Shown here: in pieces, positions 32,740-41,461 of the stretch
How the letters are laid out: every line of letters begins with the position of its first letter
Position numbering within the stretch: position 1 is the first letter of the stretch
DNA from: Pseudomonas sp. dw_358
GTDB lineage: Bacteria; Pseudomonadota; Gammaproteobacteria; Pseudomonadales; Pseudomonadaceae
Length of the DNA: 64,000 bases
Direction of reading: 5' to 3'
Assembly: GCF_018449655.1 (NCBI RefSeq)
Contig: NZ_JAAVUX010000001.1
Coordinates: 558,001 to 622,000 of the forward strand
Program-made: the position numbers and the translations under genes
Notes under the pieces: generated by a model
The model's database searches: none
The model's input: the letters and a program-made list of their open reading frames with translations, nothing else
Told to the model about the DNA's origin: nothing

Positions 32740-34194
32740 ATGCCGCGCGCACTGACGCTGTGCAAGCTTTCACTGGCCCTGGCCGGCGCTTGCGCAGTCA
32801 ACACCCTGGCCTGGGCCGAGCAGGCACCGCTGGCCAACAAGACTGATCTGATGAGCGTTTACCAGGAGGCCGTGAACAACAACGCCGACCTGGCCGCCGC
32901 CCGCGCCGACTATGCCGCCCAGAGCGAGATCGTGCCTCAGGCCCGCGCTGGGTTGCTGCCCAACCTGTCGGCCGGCGCCGACAACACCAGTACGCGCACG
33001 TCCATCCATCAGCCGGACTACACCGCCACCCGCAGCGGCCTGCTCTACCAGGCCACGCTGAGCCAGCCTATTTTCCATGCCGACCGCTGGTTCCAGCTCA
33101 AGGCGGCCAAGGCCACCGATCAGCAAGCTGCCCTGCAGCTGTCGGCCACCGAGCAGAACCTCATTCTGCAAAGCGCCAACGCCTACTTCAGCATCTTGCG
33201 TGCGCAGGACAGCCTGGCCACTGCCCGCGCCGAAGAGCAGGCTTTCCAGCACCAGCTGGACCAGTCCAACGAACGCTTCAAGGTCGGCCTGACCGACCGC
33301 ACCGACATGCTGCAATCCCAAGCCAGCTACGACACCGCTCGGGCCAATCGGCTGGTGGCCCAGCGCCAGGTGGAAGATGCCTTTCAGGCGCTGATCACCC
33401 TGACCAACCGCGAATACAATTCGGTGGAAGGCATCAGCCACAGCCTGCCGGTACTGCCGCCCATACCTAATGATGCCAAGGCCTGGGTGGACACGGCTTC
33501 GCAGCAGAACCTCAACCTGCAAGCCAGCAATTTTGCCGTGGCCTCCGCCGAAGAGACCCTGAGCCAGCGCAAGGCCGGGCATGCCCCCACGGTGGACGCC
33601 GTGGCGCAGATCGAGAAAGGTGACAACGACAGCCTGGGGTTGACCAACCCCAACTACACGGGTGTGCCCTATGGCGGCCCGGTGGAACAACGCTCGCTAG
33701 GCCTGCAACTGAACATCCCGCTGTACAGCGGCGGCATGACCAGCTCGCAGGTGCGCGAAGCCTACCAGCGCTTGAATCAGAGCGAGCAACAGCGCGAAAG
33801 CCTGCGCCGTCAGGTCGTGGAAAATACCCGCAACCTGCACCGCGCGGTCAACACCGACGTGGAACAGATCCAAGCGCGCAAACAGGCGATCATCTCCAAC
33901 CAGAGCGCGGTGGAGGCCACACAGATCGGCTACAAAGTCGGCACCCGCAATATCCTCGATGTGCTCGACGCCCAGCGCCAGCTCTACGCCTCGGTGCGCG
34001 ACTACAACAACACTCGCTATGACTACATCCTCGATAACCTGCGACTGAAGCAGGCGGCCGGCACCCTCAGCCCGGATGATCTGCAGGCGCTGGAGGGATA
34101 TTTGAAGCCCGACTACAACCCGGACAAGGATTTTCTGCCGCCGGATCTGGCCAAGGCGGCGCAGGCGTTGTTGCAGCCGCCGGGCAAGCGGTGA
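32740..34194 (+). CDS. tolC: TolC-family outer-membrane channel protein
   Basis: 484 residues from the ATG at 32740 (AAGGATT upstream). The signal peptide ends near LAWA-EQ (27). Two repeats of the outer-membrane efflux fold have long amphipathic coiled-coil helices. The start of the mature part (DLMSVYQEAVNNNADLAAARADY) and the GTRNILDVLDAQRQLY motif are classic TolC. It forms the trimeric exit duct for tripartite efflux and type I secretion. By location it matches OpmH of PAO1. Confidence 0.92.
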   Translation: MPRALTLCKLSLALAGACAVNTLAWAEQAPLANKTDLMSVYQEAVNNNADLAAARADYAAQSEIVPQARAGLLPNLSAGADNTSTRTSIHQPDYTATRSGLLYQATLSQPIFHADRWFQLKAAKATDQQAALQLSATEQNLILQSANAYFSILRAQDSLATARAEEQAFQHQLDQSNERFKVGLTDRTDMLQSQASYDTARANRLVAQRQVEDAFQALITLTNREYNSVEGISHSLPVLPPIPNDAKAWVDTASQQNLNLQASNFAVASAEETLSQRKAGHAPTVDAVAQIEKGDNDSLGLTNPNYTGVPYGGPVEQRSLGLQLNIPLYSGGMTSSQVREAYQRLNQSEQQRESLRRQVVENTRNLHRAVNTDVEQIQARKQAIISNQSAVEATQIGYKVGTRNILDVLDAQRQLYASVRDYNNTRYDYILDNLRLKQAAGTLSPDDLQALEGYLKPDYNPDKDFLPPDLAKAAQALLQPPGKR

Positions 34195-34230
34195 GGCTGC
34201 TATTGGCCGGTCATGGCAACCTTGTGAAAC

Positions 34231-35505
34231 CTACCCCAAGAACCGCCCCAACCCATCCAGCAACCGCTCCAGAGCCCCCTGATTGCCCCGCATCACCGCC
34301 AACCCCGCCGCCCCCATCCGCGCCGCATCCCGGGGCAACTCGATCAAGCGCTGCACCGCCACTGCCAGGGTCTGTGCATCGTCTACTTCGAGCAAGGCGC
34401 CCGAGGTTCGCAGCATCCCGGCGATATCGAGAAAGTTGAACAGGTGCGGCCCGCTCAAGACCGGCTTGCTGAGGGCTGCCGGTTCCAGCAGATTGTGGCC
34501 GCCATTGGGCACCAAGCTGCCGCCGACGAAGGCGATGTCCGCCAGCGAGTAGAGAAACAGCAGCTCACCCATGGTGTCGCCCAGCAGCACCTGGGTTTCG
34601 ACTTCCACCCCGGCGCCGGCCGAGCGGCGCACAGGGGTGAAGCCTTGCTGCCGACACAACGCAAACACACCGTCGAAACGCTCTGGATGGCGTGGCACGA
34701 GGATCAGCAAGGCATCGGCATGGGCGGCCAGCAACTGCCGGTGTGCCGCCAGAATCATCTCGTCTTCCCCTTCATGGGTACTGGCCGCGATCCATACCGG
34801 CCGAGCGTCAAGCTGCCACTGATGACGCAGCTCGGCGGCGTGAGTCAGCAACTGCGCATCGACGCTCAGGTCGAATTTGATGGAGCCGGTCACCTGCACC
34901 GTCTCAGGCCTTGCCCCCAGGCTGCGAAAGCGCTCGGCTTCGGCCTCGGTCTGCACGGCAATGAAACTCATTTCTTCGAGCATTGGCCGGGTCAGGCGGG
35001 CGAAGCGCCCATAACCACGGGCCGAGCGCTGGGACAACCGGGCGTTGGCGAGTGCCACCGGAATCTTGCGCTTGAAACACTGGTGGATATGGTTGGGCCA
35101 CAGCTCGGTTTCCATGATCACCGCTAGCCGGGGCCGTGCGCGATCAAGAAAACGTGCAGCAGCCCAGGGCAGATCGTAAGGCAGGTAGCAGTGCTGGACG
35201 CGCGGCTCATGGGCAAACAATGCGCGAATCCGCTCGCTGCCGGTCGGGGTCATGCAGGTGATGGTCACCGGCAACTGCGGATACCGCTCAAGCAGCGCGC
35301 GAACCATGGGCGCGGCGGCAATGCTTTCTCCGACCGACACCGCATGCACCCAGATGCCGCCGGGCTGCAAGGGTGGCAGGCCGATGGCAAACCGCTCGCC
35401 GATGCGTTGCGCGTAGGCAGGCGCCTTGCGCGAACGCAACCACAGGCGCAGCGCAACCAACGGCAGGCCGAGATGGAACAGGAGGGTATAGAGATTTCGA
35501 TTCAT
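34231..35505 (-). CDS. waaA: 3-deoxy-D-manno-octulosonic acid transferase WaaA
   Basis: 424 residues. An N-terminal membrane-anchor helix is followed by a GT30 fold with GIWVHAVSVGE, TPTGSERI, METELWPN and a C-terminal VGGSLVPNGGHNLLEPA block that binds CMP-Kdo. It adds Kdo residues to lipid IVA at the inner membrane, the first step of core synthesis. It stands alone, separate from the main core operons. Confidence 0.96.
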   Translation of the reverse strand: MNRNLYTLLFHLGLPLVALRLWLRSRKAPAYAQRIGERFAIGLPPLQPGGIWVHAVSVGESIAAAPMVRALLERYPQLPVTITCMTPTGSERIRALFAHEPRVQHCYLPYDLPWAAARFLDRARPRLAVIMETELWPNHIHQCFKRKIPVALANARLSQRSARGYGRFARLTRPMLEEMSFIAVQTEAEAERFRSLGARPETVQVTGSIKFDLSVDAQLLTHAAELRHQWQLDARPVWIAASTHEGEDEMILAAHRQLLAAHADALLILVPRHPERFDGVFALCRQQGFTPVRRSAGAGVEVETQVLLGDTMGELLFLYSLADIAFVGGSLVPNGGHNLLEPAALSKPVLSGPHLFNFLDIAGMLRTSGALLEVDDAQTLAVAVQRLIELPRDAARMGAAGLAVMRGNQGALERLLDGLGRFLG

Positions 35506-35523
35506 GGCGCGAGAGTCTACCGT

Positions 35524-36414
35524 TTAACCATGGGCACGCAAATGCCGGGCAAAGCGCTCGCCCAGCCAGCGCGCCGCAGGCCCCAGCGGCTCATCGCGCC
35601 GCCAGACAAGCTCGACTACCAGGGCGGGCGGCTTCCAGTCGCTGTCCAGTTCCACGATCAGGCCGTGATAGGTGGGGTACTGCACCACATGCCGGGGCAA
35701 CCAAGCCCAGCCGATCCCCCGGGTCAGCAGCTCGGCCAGCATGTAGACGCTGTCGACGCGCCAGACCTGCGGGCTGACCGGGCCGTCACCGGGGTAGCCA
35801 CTGTCGTCCGAAGCCACCAGCAGTTGGCGGTGGCGGGCGAGCTGCTGACGCGTGACCCGCGCCCCCGTCACCAAGGGGTGGCCGGTCGCGCACACGGTCA
35901 CCATCTCGACGCTGCCCAGTGCCTGACGCTCCAGCGCCGCCGGCATCTGCGTCTGGTGCAGCATCAAGCCCAGGTCCGCTCGGCGATCCAGCAGCTTGCG
36001 CGCCACTTCGCCTTGGGCGCCCGTCGCCAACTGCACCTCCAGCGCCGGATAACGCTCGGACAGCGCCTCCAGGCTATCCAGCACCGGCTGGTAGGGCATG
36101 GCTTCATCCTGGGCTACCCGCAAGCGCGCCTCCTGGCCGCGCACCAGTGCCAACGCGCGACCGTCCAGGCGCTCGCACTGACGCAACAGCTCCCGCGCCT
36201 CTTCCAGCAGGGCACCGCCGGCTTCGGTCAAGCGCGGCTGGCGACCGCTGCTGCGCTCGAACAGTTCGACGCCCAGGTCGGTTTCCAGCAGGGCAATGGC
36301 TTGACTCACCGCCGACTGGGCCTTGTGCTGCATCCGCGCCACGGCCGAAAAGGAACGCTGCTCGGCGACCTGCACAAACAGGCGAATTTGCTCGAGATTC
36401 CAGAGTGGGCTCAT
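35524..36414 (-). CDS. LysR-family transcriptional regulator
   Basis: 296 residues from the ATG at 36414 (a TTG directly before it is also in frame). The N-terminal winged helix-turn-helix has SFSAVARMQHKAQSAVSQAIALLETDLG; a periplasmic-binding-like effector domain follows. It is divergent from the SMR transporter gene and an ATC-N9-GAT palindrome lies between them, overlapping its own ribosome-binding region. Likely regulator of the transporter and of itself; the ligand is unknown. Confidence 0.9.
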   Translation of the reverse strand: MSPLWNLEQIRLFVQVAEQRSFSAVARMQHKAQSAVSQAIALLETDLGVELFERSSGRQPRLTEAGGALLEEARELLRQCERLDGRALALVRGQEARLRVAQDEAMPYQPVLDSLEALSERYPALEVQLATGAQGEVARKLLDRRADLGLMLHQTQMPAALERQALGSVEMVTVCATGHPLVTGARVTRQQLARHRQLLVASDDSGYPGDGPVSPQVWRVDSVYMLAELLTRGIGWAWLPRHVVQYPTYHGLIVELDSDWKPPALVVELVWRRDEPLGPAARWLGERFARHLRAHG

Positions 36415-36416
36415 CA

Positions 36417-36439
36417 ACCTATCTTCAGAGGAGATAGGT
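36417..36439. promoter_or_regulatory. LysR-type operator palindrome
   Basis: ACCTATCT (36417-36424) and AGATAGGT (36432-36439) are perfect 8-base inverted arms around 7 bases. The centre fits ATC-N9-GAT, a common LysR-type binding pattern. It ends directly at the lysR start region, so binding would block lysR translation initiation or transcription, and lies 79 bases before the SMR start. Confidence 0.75.
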
Positions 36440-36517
36440 AATGACTTTACCCCATCTGCCTAGCGGTTAGTATGGCGACCATGAAAACAGAAACACCCCT
36501 TATCAGAGGAACATCCC

Positions 36518-36850
36518 ATGCCCGCCTACTACTACCTGGCCCTGGCCATCTGCTGTGAAGTGATCGCCACCGCCTCGATGAAGGCCGTCAAGGGGTTGAG
36601 CACCCCGCTGCCTCTGGTGCTGGTCATCGCCGGCTATGCCATGGCTTTCTGGATGCTGATCCTCGTGGTGCGGGTCATCCCGATTGGCGTGACCTACGCC
36701 ATCTGGTCGGGAATGGGCATCGTGCTGGTGAGCGTGGCGGCGTACTTCGTCTACGGACAGAAGCTCGACACTCCGGCACTGATCGGCATGGCGCTGATCC
36801 TGCTGGGCGTGGTGGTGATCCAGCTGTTCTCGAAAACCGCTGGCCACTGA
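36518..36850 (+). CDS. Small multidrug resistance (SMR) transporter
   Basis: 110 residues with four transmembrane helices. The essential Glu14 lies in ICCEVIATASMK, and the GVTYAIWSGMG loop of the SMR family is present. It is a dual-topology dimer that exports quaternary ammonium or guanidinium compounds against protons; which subclass cannot be told from motifs alone. AGAGGA precedes the start. It is probably controlled by the divergent LysR gene. Confidence 0.92.
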   Translation: MPAYYYLALAICCEVIATASMKAVKGLSTPLPLVLVIAGYAMAFWMLILVVRVIPIGVTYAIWSGMGIVLVSVAAYFVYGQKLDTPALIGMALILLGVVVIQLFSKTAGH

Positions 36851-36892
36851 CCCTGTATACTTGCCCGCTGTCCCTGTCGATGAGGTCGCTGC

Positions 36893-38071
36893 ATGTCATC
36901 CGAATTGTCCACTGACGTGCTGATCGTCGGCGCCGGTGTCGCCGGCCTCTGGCTCAACGCACGGCTGCGCCGCCTTGGCTACGCCACCGTATTGGTGGAG
37001 CGCGCCACCTTGGGCGGCGGGCAAAGCATCAAGTCCCAGGGGATCATTCATGGCGGCGCCAAATACGCCCTGCATGGCGCCCTGACCGGTGCCTCGGAGG
37101 CGATCGCCGACATGCCCCGGCGCTGGCGCGAAGCCCTGCAAGGCAGCGGCGAGCTGGACCTGCGTGGCGTGCGCCTGTTGTCCGAGGCCCATTATCTGTG
37201 GTCCCCCGGCACTCTGGCGGGCAACCTCACCAGTTTCTTCGCCAGCAAGGCCGTGCGCGGCCGGGTCGACCAGGTCAAGGGCGATCAGCTGCCCCCTGCC
37301 CTGCAAGACCGCGGCTTCAAGGGCAAGGTGTATCGCCTGGCCGAGCTGGTGGTGGATGTGCCCAGCCTGATCCAGCAACTGGCTGAACAGGCCGGCGAAG
37401 GCCTGCTGGCGGGCGAACAGATCGAGCCCTGGCGCGATGATGAAGGCCACCTGCTCGGCCTGCGCGTAGACGGCCGTGCCATTCGTGCTCAACGCGTGGT
37501 GCTCAGCGCGGGTGCTGGCACCGAGACGCTGCTGGCGGACCTGGGCTTGCAGCAACCGGCCATGCAGCGTCGACCGCTGCACATGATTGTCGCCAAGGGT
37601 GCCAGCCTCAAGCCGCTCTATGCACATTGCCTGGGCGGTGGGCCGAAACCGCGCCTGACCGTGACTACCCACCCGGCGGCGGATGGCCAATGGGTCTGGT
37701 ACATCGGCGGCGACATCGCCGAAAGCGAGGGCGTGGCGCGTCAACCGGCCGAGCAGATCGCCGTGGCGCAAAAGGAACTGGGCCAGTTATTACCATGGGT
37801 CGACCTGAGCCAGGTCCAATGGGCAACCCTGCGAGTGGACCGCGCCGAGCCGGCGCAATCGGGCCTGGCGCGCCCAGACAATTCCTTCCTAGCCGACCAG
37901 CAAGGTTTGCTGGTCGGCTGGCCGACCAAACTGGCGCTGGCACCGGATTTCGCCGACCGCGTGCTGGCCTGCCTTGAGCGGGATGCGGTCAAACCCGGCG
38001 TGCACAGCCCGCTGCCGACCTTGCCGCGCCCGGCCCTTGGCGTGCCCGTCTGGGACCAACTGCTGCCATGA
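36893..38071 (+). CDS. FAD-dependent oxidoreductase (DAO family)
   Basis: 392 residues. The dinucleotide-binding motif VGAGVAGLWLNARL is at the N-terminus, with SAGAGTETLL later, in the D-amino-acid oxidase/GlpD-like fold. GAGGTCGC precedes the start. The stop overlaps the aldo-keto reductase ATG (ATGA), so the two are coupled and may act on related substrates. It matches the PAO1 PA4991 position; the substrate is unknown. Confidence 0.85.
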   Translation: MSSELSTDVLIVGAGVAGLWLNARLRRLGYATVLVERATLGGGQSIKSQGIIHGGAKYALHGALTGASEAIADMPRRWREALQGSGELDLRGVRLLSEAHYLWSPGTLAGNLTSFFASKAVRGRVDQVKGDQLPPALQDRGFKGKVYRLAELVVDVPSLIQQLAEQAGEGLLAGEQIEPWRDDEGHLLGLRVDGRAIRAQRVVLSAGAGTETLLADLGLQQPAMQRRPLHMIVAKGASLKPLYAHCLGGGPKPRLTVTTHPAADGQWVWYIGGDIAESEGVARQPAEQIAVAQKELGQLLPWVDLSQVQWATLRVDRAEPAQSGLARPDNSFLADQQGLLVGWPTKLALAPDFADRVLACLERDAVKPGVHSPLPTLPRPALGVPVWDQLLP

Positions 38072-38880
38072 GCCTGCCCACCCTGCATCACCTGCATCGC
38101 CCACTGTGCAGCACTGGCCTGAATGTCTCGCCCCTGGGCCTGGGCACGGTCAAGCTGGGGCGCGACCAGGGCGTCAAATACCCCAGCGGCTTTCGCATTC
38201 CCGATGACCAGGAAGCCGCCATGTTGCTGAATCAGGCCAAGGGCCTGGGCATCAATCTGATCGACACCGCGCCCGCCTACGGCACCAGCGAAGCGCGCCT
38301 CGGGCCACTGCTGCGCGGGCAACGACAGGACTGGGTAATCGTCAGCAAGGTCGGTGAAGAGTTCGACAACGGCCAGTCACGCTTCGACTTCAGCGCAGCC
38401 CATACCCGCCTCTCGGTGGAACGCAGCCTGCAGCGTCTGGAAACCGACTTCATTGATCTGGTGCTGGTGCATTCCGACGGCAACGACTTGCATATCCTGC
38501 AGCAGACGGAGGTCTACCAGACCCTGGCGGCGCTCAAACAGGAAGGCAAGATCCGCGCCTTTGGCTTGTCCGGCAAGACCGTCGAGGGCGGCATCAAGGC
38601 CCTCGAAACCGGCGACTGCGCCATGGTGACCTACAACCTGCGCGACCAGGGCGAGAAACCCGTGCTGGATTACGCCGCCGCCCACGGCAAAGCCATCCTG
38701 GTCAAGAAAGCCCTGGCCAGCGGTCATGCTTGCCTGACTCCCGGCGTGGACCCGGTGCGGGCCAGTTTCGACCTGCTGTTTGACCACCCGGGTGTGGTCA
38801 GTGCTATTGTCGGAACGATCAATCCGCTGCACCTTGCCCACAACGTAGCCATCGCCGCGGCCGTGTTGCGCGCCAGGTAG
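38068..38880 (+). CDS. Aldo/keto reductase family protein
   Basis: 270 residues with the TIM-barrel AKR pattern: NLIDTAPAYGTSEARLG (catalytic Asp and Tyr), VSKVGEEF (Lys), and DLVLVHSDG (His). The C-terminal FDHPGVVSAIVGTINP motif is the NADP-binding end of AKR13-like members. It overlaps the FAD oxidoreductase by four bases. The physiological substrate is unknown. Confidence 0.87.
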   Translation: MSLPTLHHLHRPLCSTGLNVSPLGLGTVKLGRDQGVKYPSGFRIPDDQEAAMLLNQAKGLGINLIDTAPAYGTSEARLGPLLRGQRQDWVIVSKVGEEFDNGQSRFDFSAAHTRLSVERSLQRLETDFIDLVLVHSDGNDLHILQQTEVYQTLAALKQEGKIRAFGLSGKTVEGGIKALETGDCAMVTYNLRDQGEKPVLDYAAAHGKAILVKKALASGHACLTPGVDPVRASFDLLFDHPGVVSAIVGTINPLHLAHNVAIAAAVLRAR

Positions 38881-38906
38881 GGAGCCCACCGACCAAAGGA
38901 AACGCC

Positions 38907-39863
38907 ATGCCGCGGACGCTCATAAGAAAAAACCCGAGCAATTTCAAAACCCTTCCACTCTCCGTCAGCGCCACCCCTGATTCGCTGAGTTATCAAAGTG
39001 TGGGCATGCCGATGAACTTCGCGCAGACCCTCAAGCGCCGCCAACCCGTCTCGGTGGACGACCACGAACGTTTTACGCTGGAACTGGCCAACCTCGGCGT
39101 GTCAGTCCGCCTGACCTTGAGCTGGGAGGGGCGTGATTACTGGGTGCTGGTGCGCCAGCGCCGCGCCGATCGCGGCGACGTGGTGCTCAAGCTGATCTCG
39201 GGCTATGTCCCGGCCCACGAACTCAATCTGCCGCTGCTCACCGCACTGCAAGAAGTCGCCGAGGAGTGCCTGCTGGAGACCAGTGAAGGCTGGCTGGGCG
39301 GACGCTTCAACGATACCTGGCTGCCCACCCCGTACGCCCAGACCCTGATGTACCGAGAGTCAGCCGTGTTTCGCCTGACCCCGCGATCCGGTGCCGCACG
39401 GCCCGTACGCTGCGCCAGCTTGAATCTGATCGAGCGGCCGCGGGCCTATGTGCATACGCCCACAGCGTCGTTGCAGTTGGTCTATGACCTGCGCCTGGAA
39501 CTGCCCAAGGACACCCACGGGCTGAGCCTGTTTCACGTCGACGAGCGCCTGGAAAAGGAACAACTGGTGGCCAGGCTGGATCGTAAACGGCCGGATCTTT
39601 ACCTGATACCCTTGACAGACGGCCAGCCGACGGCGGAGTTGTTCACCCTGAAGAGCGATGAGTTGCACCCGGCCAGCACCCGGGGTTTGTACCTCGCAGA
39701 AAGCTTCGCGCCGCAGCAAGGTTGGCTGGTGCACGACGAGCGCATTCGCTGGAAGGATTGGCTCAAGCAGCAAGGGCTGGCGCCCAAGGCCAAGCCCAGG
39801 TCGGGGCTCAAACGCTTGACCGTGAAAGCGCGCAGGCTGGTGAAGCTGGTGTTGCATAAGTGA
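38907..39863 (+). CDS. Conserved protein with a Nudix-box-like motif
   Basis: 318 residues, GGAAACGCC before the start. I do not recognise the family with confidence. Residues 99-123 read GYVPAHE, nine residues, then QEVAEECLL: a Nudix box with the Arg replaced by Gln and a spacing of 9 in place of 7. The middle part is beta-rich and the C-terminal 35 residues are strongly basic. It lies between the oxidoreductase pair and hldE, facing hldE. Hydrolase activity is uncertain because of the altered motif. Confidence 0.6.
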   Translation: MPRTLIRKNPSNFKTLPLSVSATPDSLSYQSVGMPMNFAQTLKRRQPVSVDDHERFTLELANLGVSVRLTLSWEGRDYWVLVRQRRADRGDVVLKLISGYVPAHELNLPLLTALQEVAEECLLETSEGWLGGRFNDTWLPTPYAQTLMYRESAVFRLTPRSGAARPVRCASLNLIERPRAYVHTPTASLQLVYDLRLELPKDTHGLSLFHVDERLEKEQLVARLDRKRPDLYLIPLTDGQPTAELFTLKSDELHPASTRGLYLAESFAPQQGWLVHDERIRWKDWLKQQGLAPKAKPRSGLKRLTVKARRLVKLVLHK

Positions 39864-39883
39864 CCGAGAAAATGCATCGCCCG

Positions 39884-39949
39884 CATCGCGAGCAAGGTCG
39901 GCACCTGCGGATCACTCCGATGGCGTAGGCGCCGAACTGGGTCGCGATG
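39884..39949. repeat. REP-like inverted repeat between convergent genes
   Basis: CATCGCGA (39884-39891) pairs with TCGCGATG (39942-39949) with partial pairing inside (GGTCGGC/GCCGAAC). The sequence family (CGCGAGCAAGG) differs from the GCGGGCAAGCCC repeats. It sits between the Nudix-like gene and hldE and may end both transcripts. Confidence 0.5.
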
Positions 39950-39982
39950 GGTCACGCAGCGGCCCGGGCAATCTGTTGCAGA

Positions 39983-41404
39983 TCACCGACTCCTGATCTT
40001 CTCCACAATCGCCGTGGTCGAGCTGTTTTCCACCAGCCCCAGCACTTTCACCGTGCCACCGTAGCCCTTGACGATATCGGCGCCCACCACCTGGTCCACC
40101 GAGTAATCACCGCCCTTGACCAGCACATCCGGGCGCACATGGCTCAGCAGGTTTTCCGGCGTGCCTTCCGCGAAGCTGATGACCCAATCCACCGCGCCGA
40201 GACCGGCCAGCACCGCCATGCGTCGGTCGACCGCGTTGATCGGACGGCCTGGCCCCTTGAGGCGGCCGACGGAAGCGTCGTCGTTGACCGCCACGATCAG
40301 ACGGTCGCCCTGGGCCCGCGCCTGTTCCAGGTAGGTCACGTGGCCGGCATGTAGAATGTCGAAGCAGCCATTGGTGAAGACAATACGCTCGTTGTGCGCG
40401 CGCGCGTCATCGATGGCCAGCAATAGCTGATCAAGGGTGAGCACACCACGCTCGGAACCTTCCTCCCGCTGAATCGCGCGGCGCAGCTCCGGCGCGCTGA
40501 TGGCTGCCGTGCCGAGTTTGCCCACCACGATACCGGCGGCAAGGTTGGCCAGCGCCACCGCATGAGGCAGTTCCTCGCCCGCGGCCAGGGCGGCTGCCAA
40601 GGTGGAAATCACGGTGTCGCCAGCGCCGGTCACGTCGAACACTTCCCTCGCCCGAGCGGGCAAATGCAGGGCTGGGTGATCGGCACGCAACAGGGTCATG
40701 CCGTGTTCACCACGCGTGACCAACAGGGCGCCCAGGTCCAGATCACTCATCAAGTCGGCGCCTTTGGCCACCAACTCGGCCTCGTCGAGGCAGCGGCCGA
40801 CGATGGCCTCGAACTCGCTGAGATTCGGGGTCAGCACGGTGGCGCCCCGGTAAATGCTGAAATCCTTGCCTTTGGGGTCGGCCAGCACGGGAATGCCCCG
40901 CTGGCGCGCGGCCTGAATCAGGCTTTGATGGTTTTGCAACGCACCCTTGCCGTAGTCGGAGAGCACCAGCACCTTGACGCCTTCGAGCAGGGTTTCGACA
41001 TCCACGGCCAACGCCGCTGCGTCGGTGGCGAAGGGCTCTTCGAAGTCGATGCGCAACAACTGTTGATGACGGCTCATCACCCGCAACTTGACGATGGTGG
41101 GCTGATGGGCGATGCGTTGGAACACCGCGCGCACGCCTGCCGCCTGGAGACTGTTGCCAAGGCTGTCAGCTGCTTCGTCCTCGCCGGTCACGCCGACCAG
41201 AGAGGCCGGGGCACCCAGTGCAGCGATGTTCAGGGCAACGTTGGCCGCACCACCGGGACGGTCCTCGATCTGCTCGACCTTGACCACCGGCACCGGCGCT
41301 TCAGGTGAAATTCGCGAGGTACCGCCGTGCCAGTAGCGGTCGAGCATGACATCGCCGACTACCAATACAGGCGCCAGATCGAATCGCGGCATGGACAACT
41401 TCAT
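39983..41404 (-). CDS. hldE: Bifunctional heptose 7-phosphate kinase / heptose 1-phosphate adenylyltransferase HldE
   Basis: 473 residues from the ATG at 41404 (a TTG two codons upstream is in frame). The N-terminal ribokinase-like domain has [14 protein letters not shown] and the anion hole VTGAGDTV. The C-terminal nucleotidyltransferase has [13 protein letters not shown] (HxGH). It makes ADP-heptose for the inner core, used by WaaC and WaaF further right in the window. It lies 57 bases downstream of msbA. Confidence 0.97.
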   Translation of the reverse strand: MKLSMPRFDLAPVLVVGDVMLDRYWHGGTSRISPEAPVPVVKVEQIEDRPGGAANVALNIAALGAPASLVGVTGEDEAADSLGNSLQAAGVRAVFQRIAHQPTIVKLRVMSRHQQLLRIDFEEPFATDAAALAVDVETLLEGVKVLVLSDYGKGALQNHQSLIQAARQRGIPVLADPKGKDFSIYRGATVLTPNLSEFEAIVGRCLDEAELVAKGADLMSDLDLGALLVTRGEHGMTLLRADHPALHLPARAREVFDVTGAGDTVISTLAAALAAGEELPHAVALANLAAGIVVGKLGTAAISAPELRRAIQREEGSERGVLTLDQLLLAIDDARAHNERIVFTNGCFDILHAGHVTYLEQARAQGDRLIVAVNDDASVGRLKGPGRPINAVDRRMAVLAGLGAVDWVISFAEGTPENLLSHVRPDVLVKGGDYSVDQVVGADIVKGYGGTVKVLGLVENSSTTAIVEKIRSR

Positions 41405-41461
41405 GGGCAACCCACATACAAAATGAACAGGGCGGCGATATTAACACAGCCCTGCCCAGCG

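Noticed and set aside
41428..41454. CAGGGC/GCCCTG stem between msbA and hldE as a terminator
   Set aside because: Six-pair stem with a 15-base loop and no T-run; the two genes are probably co-transcribed.
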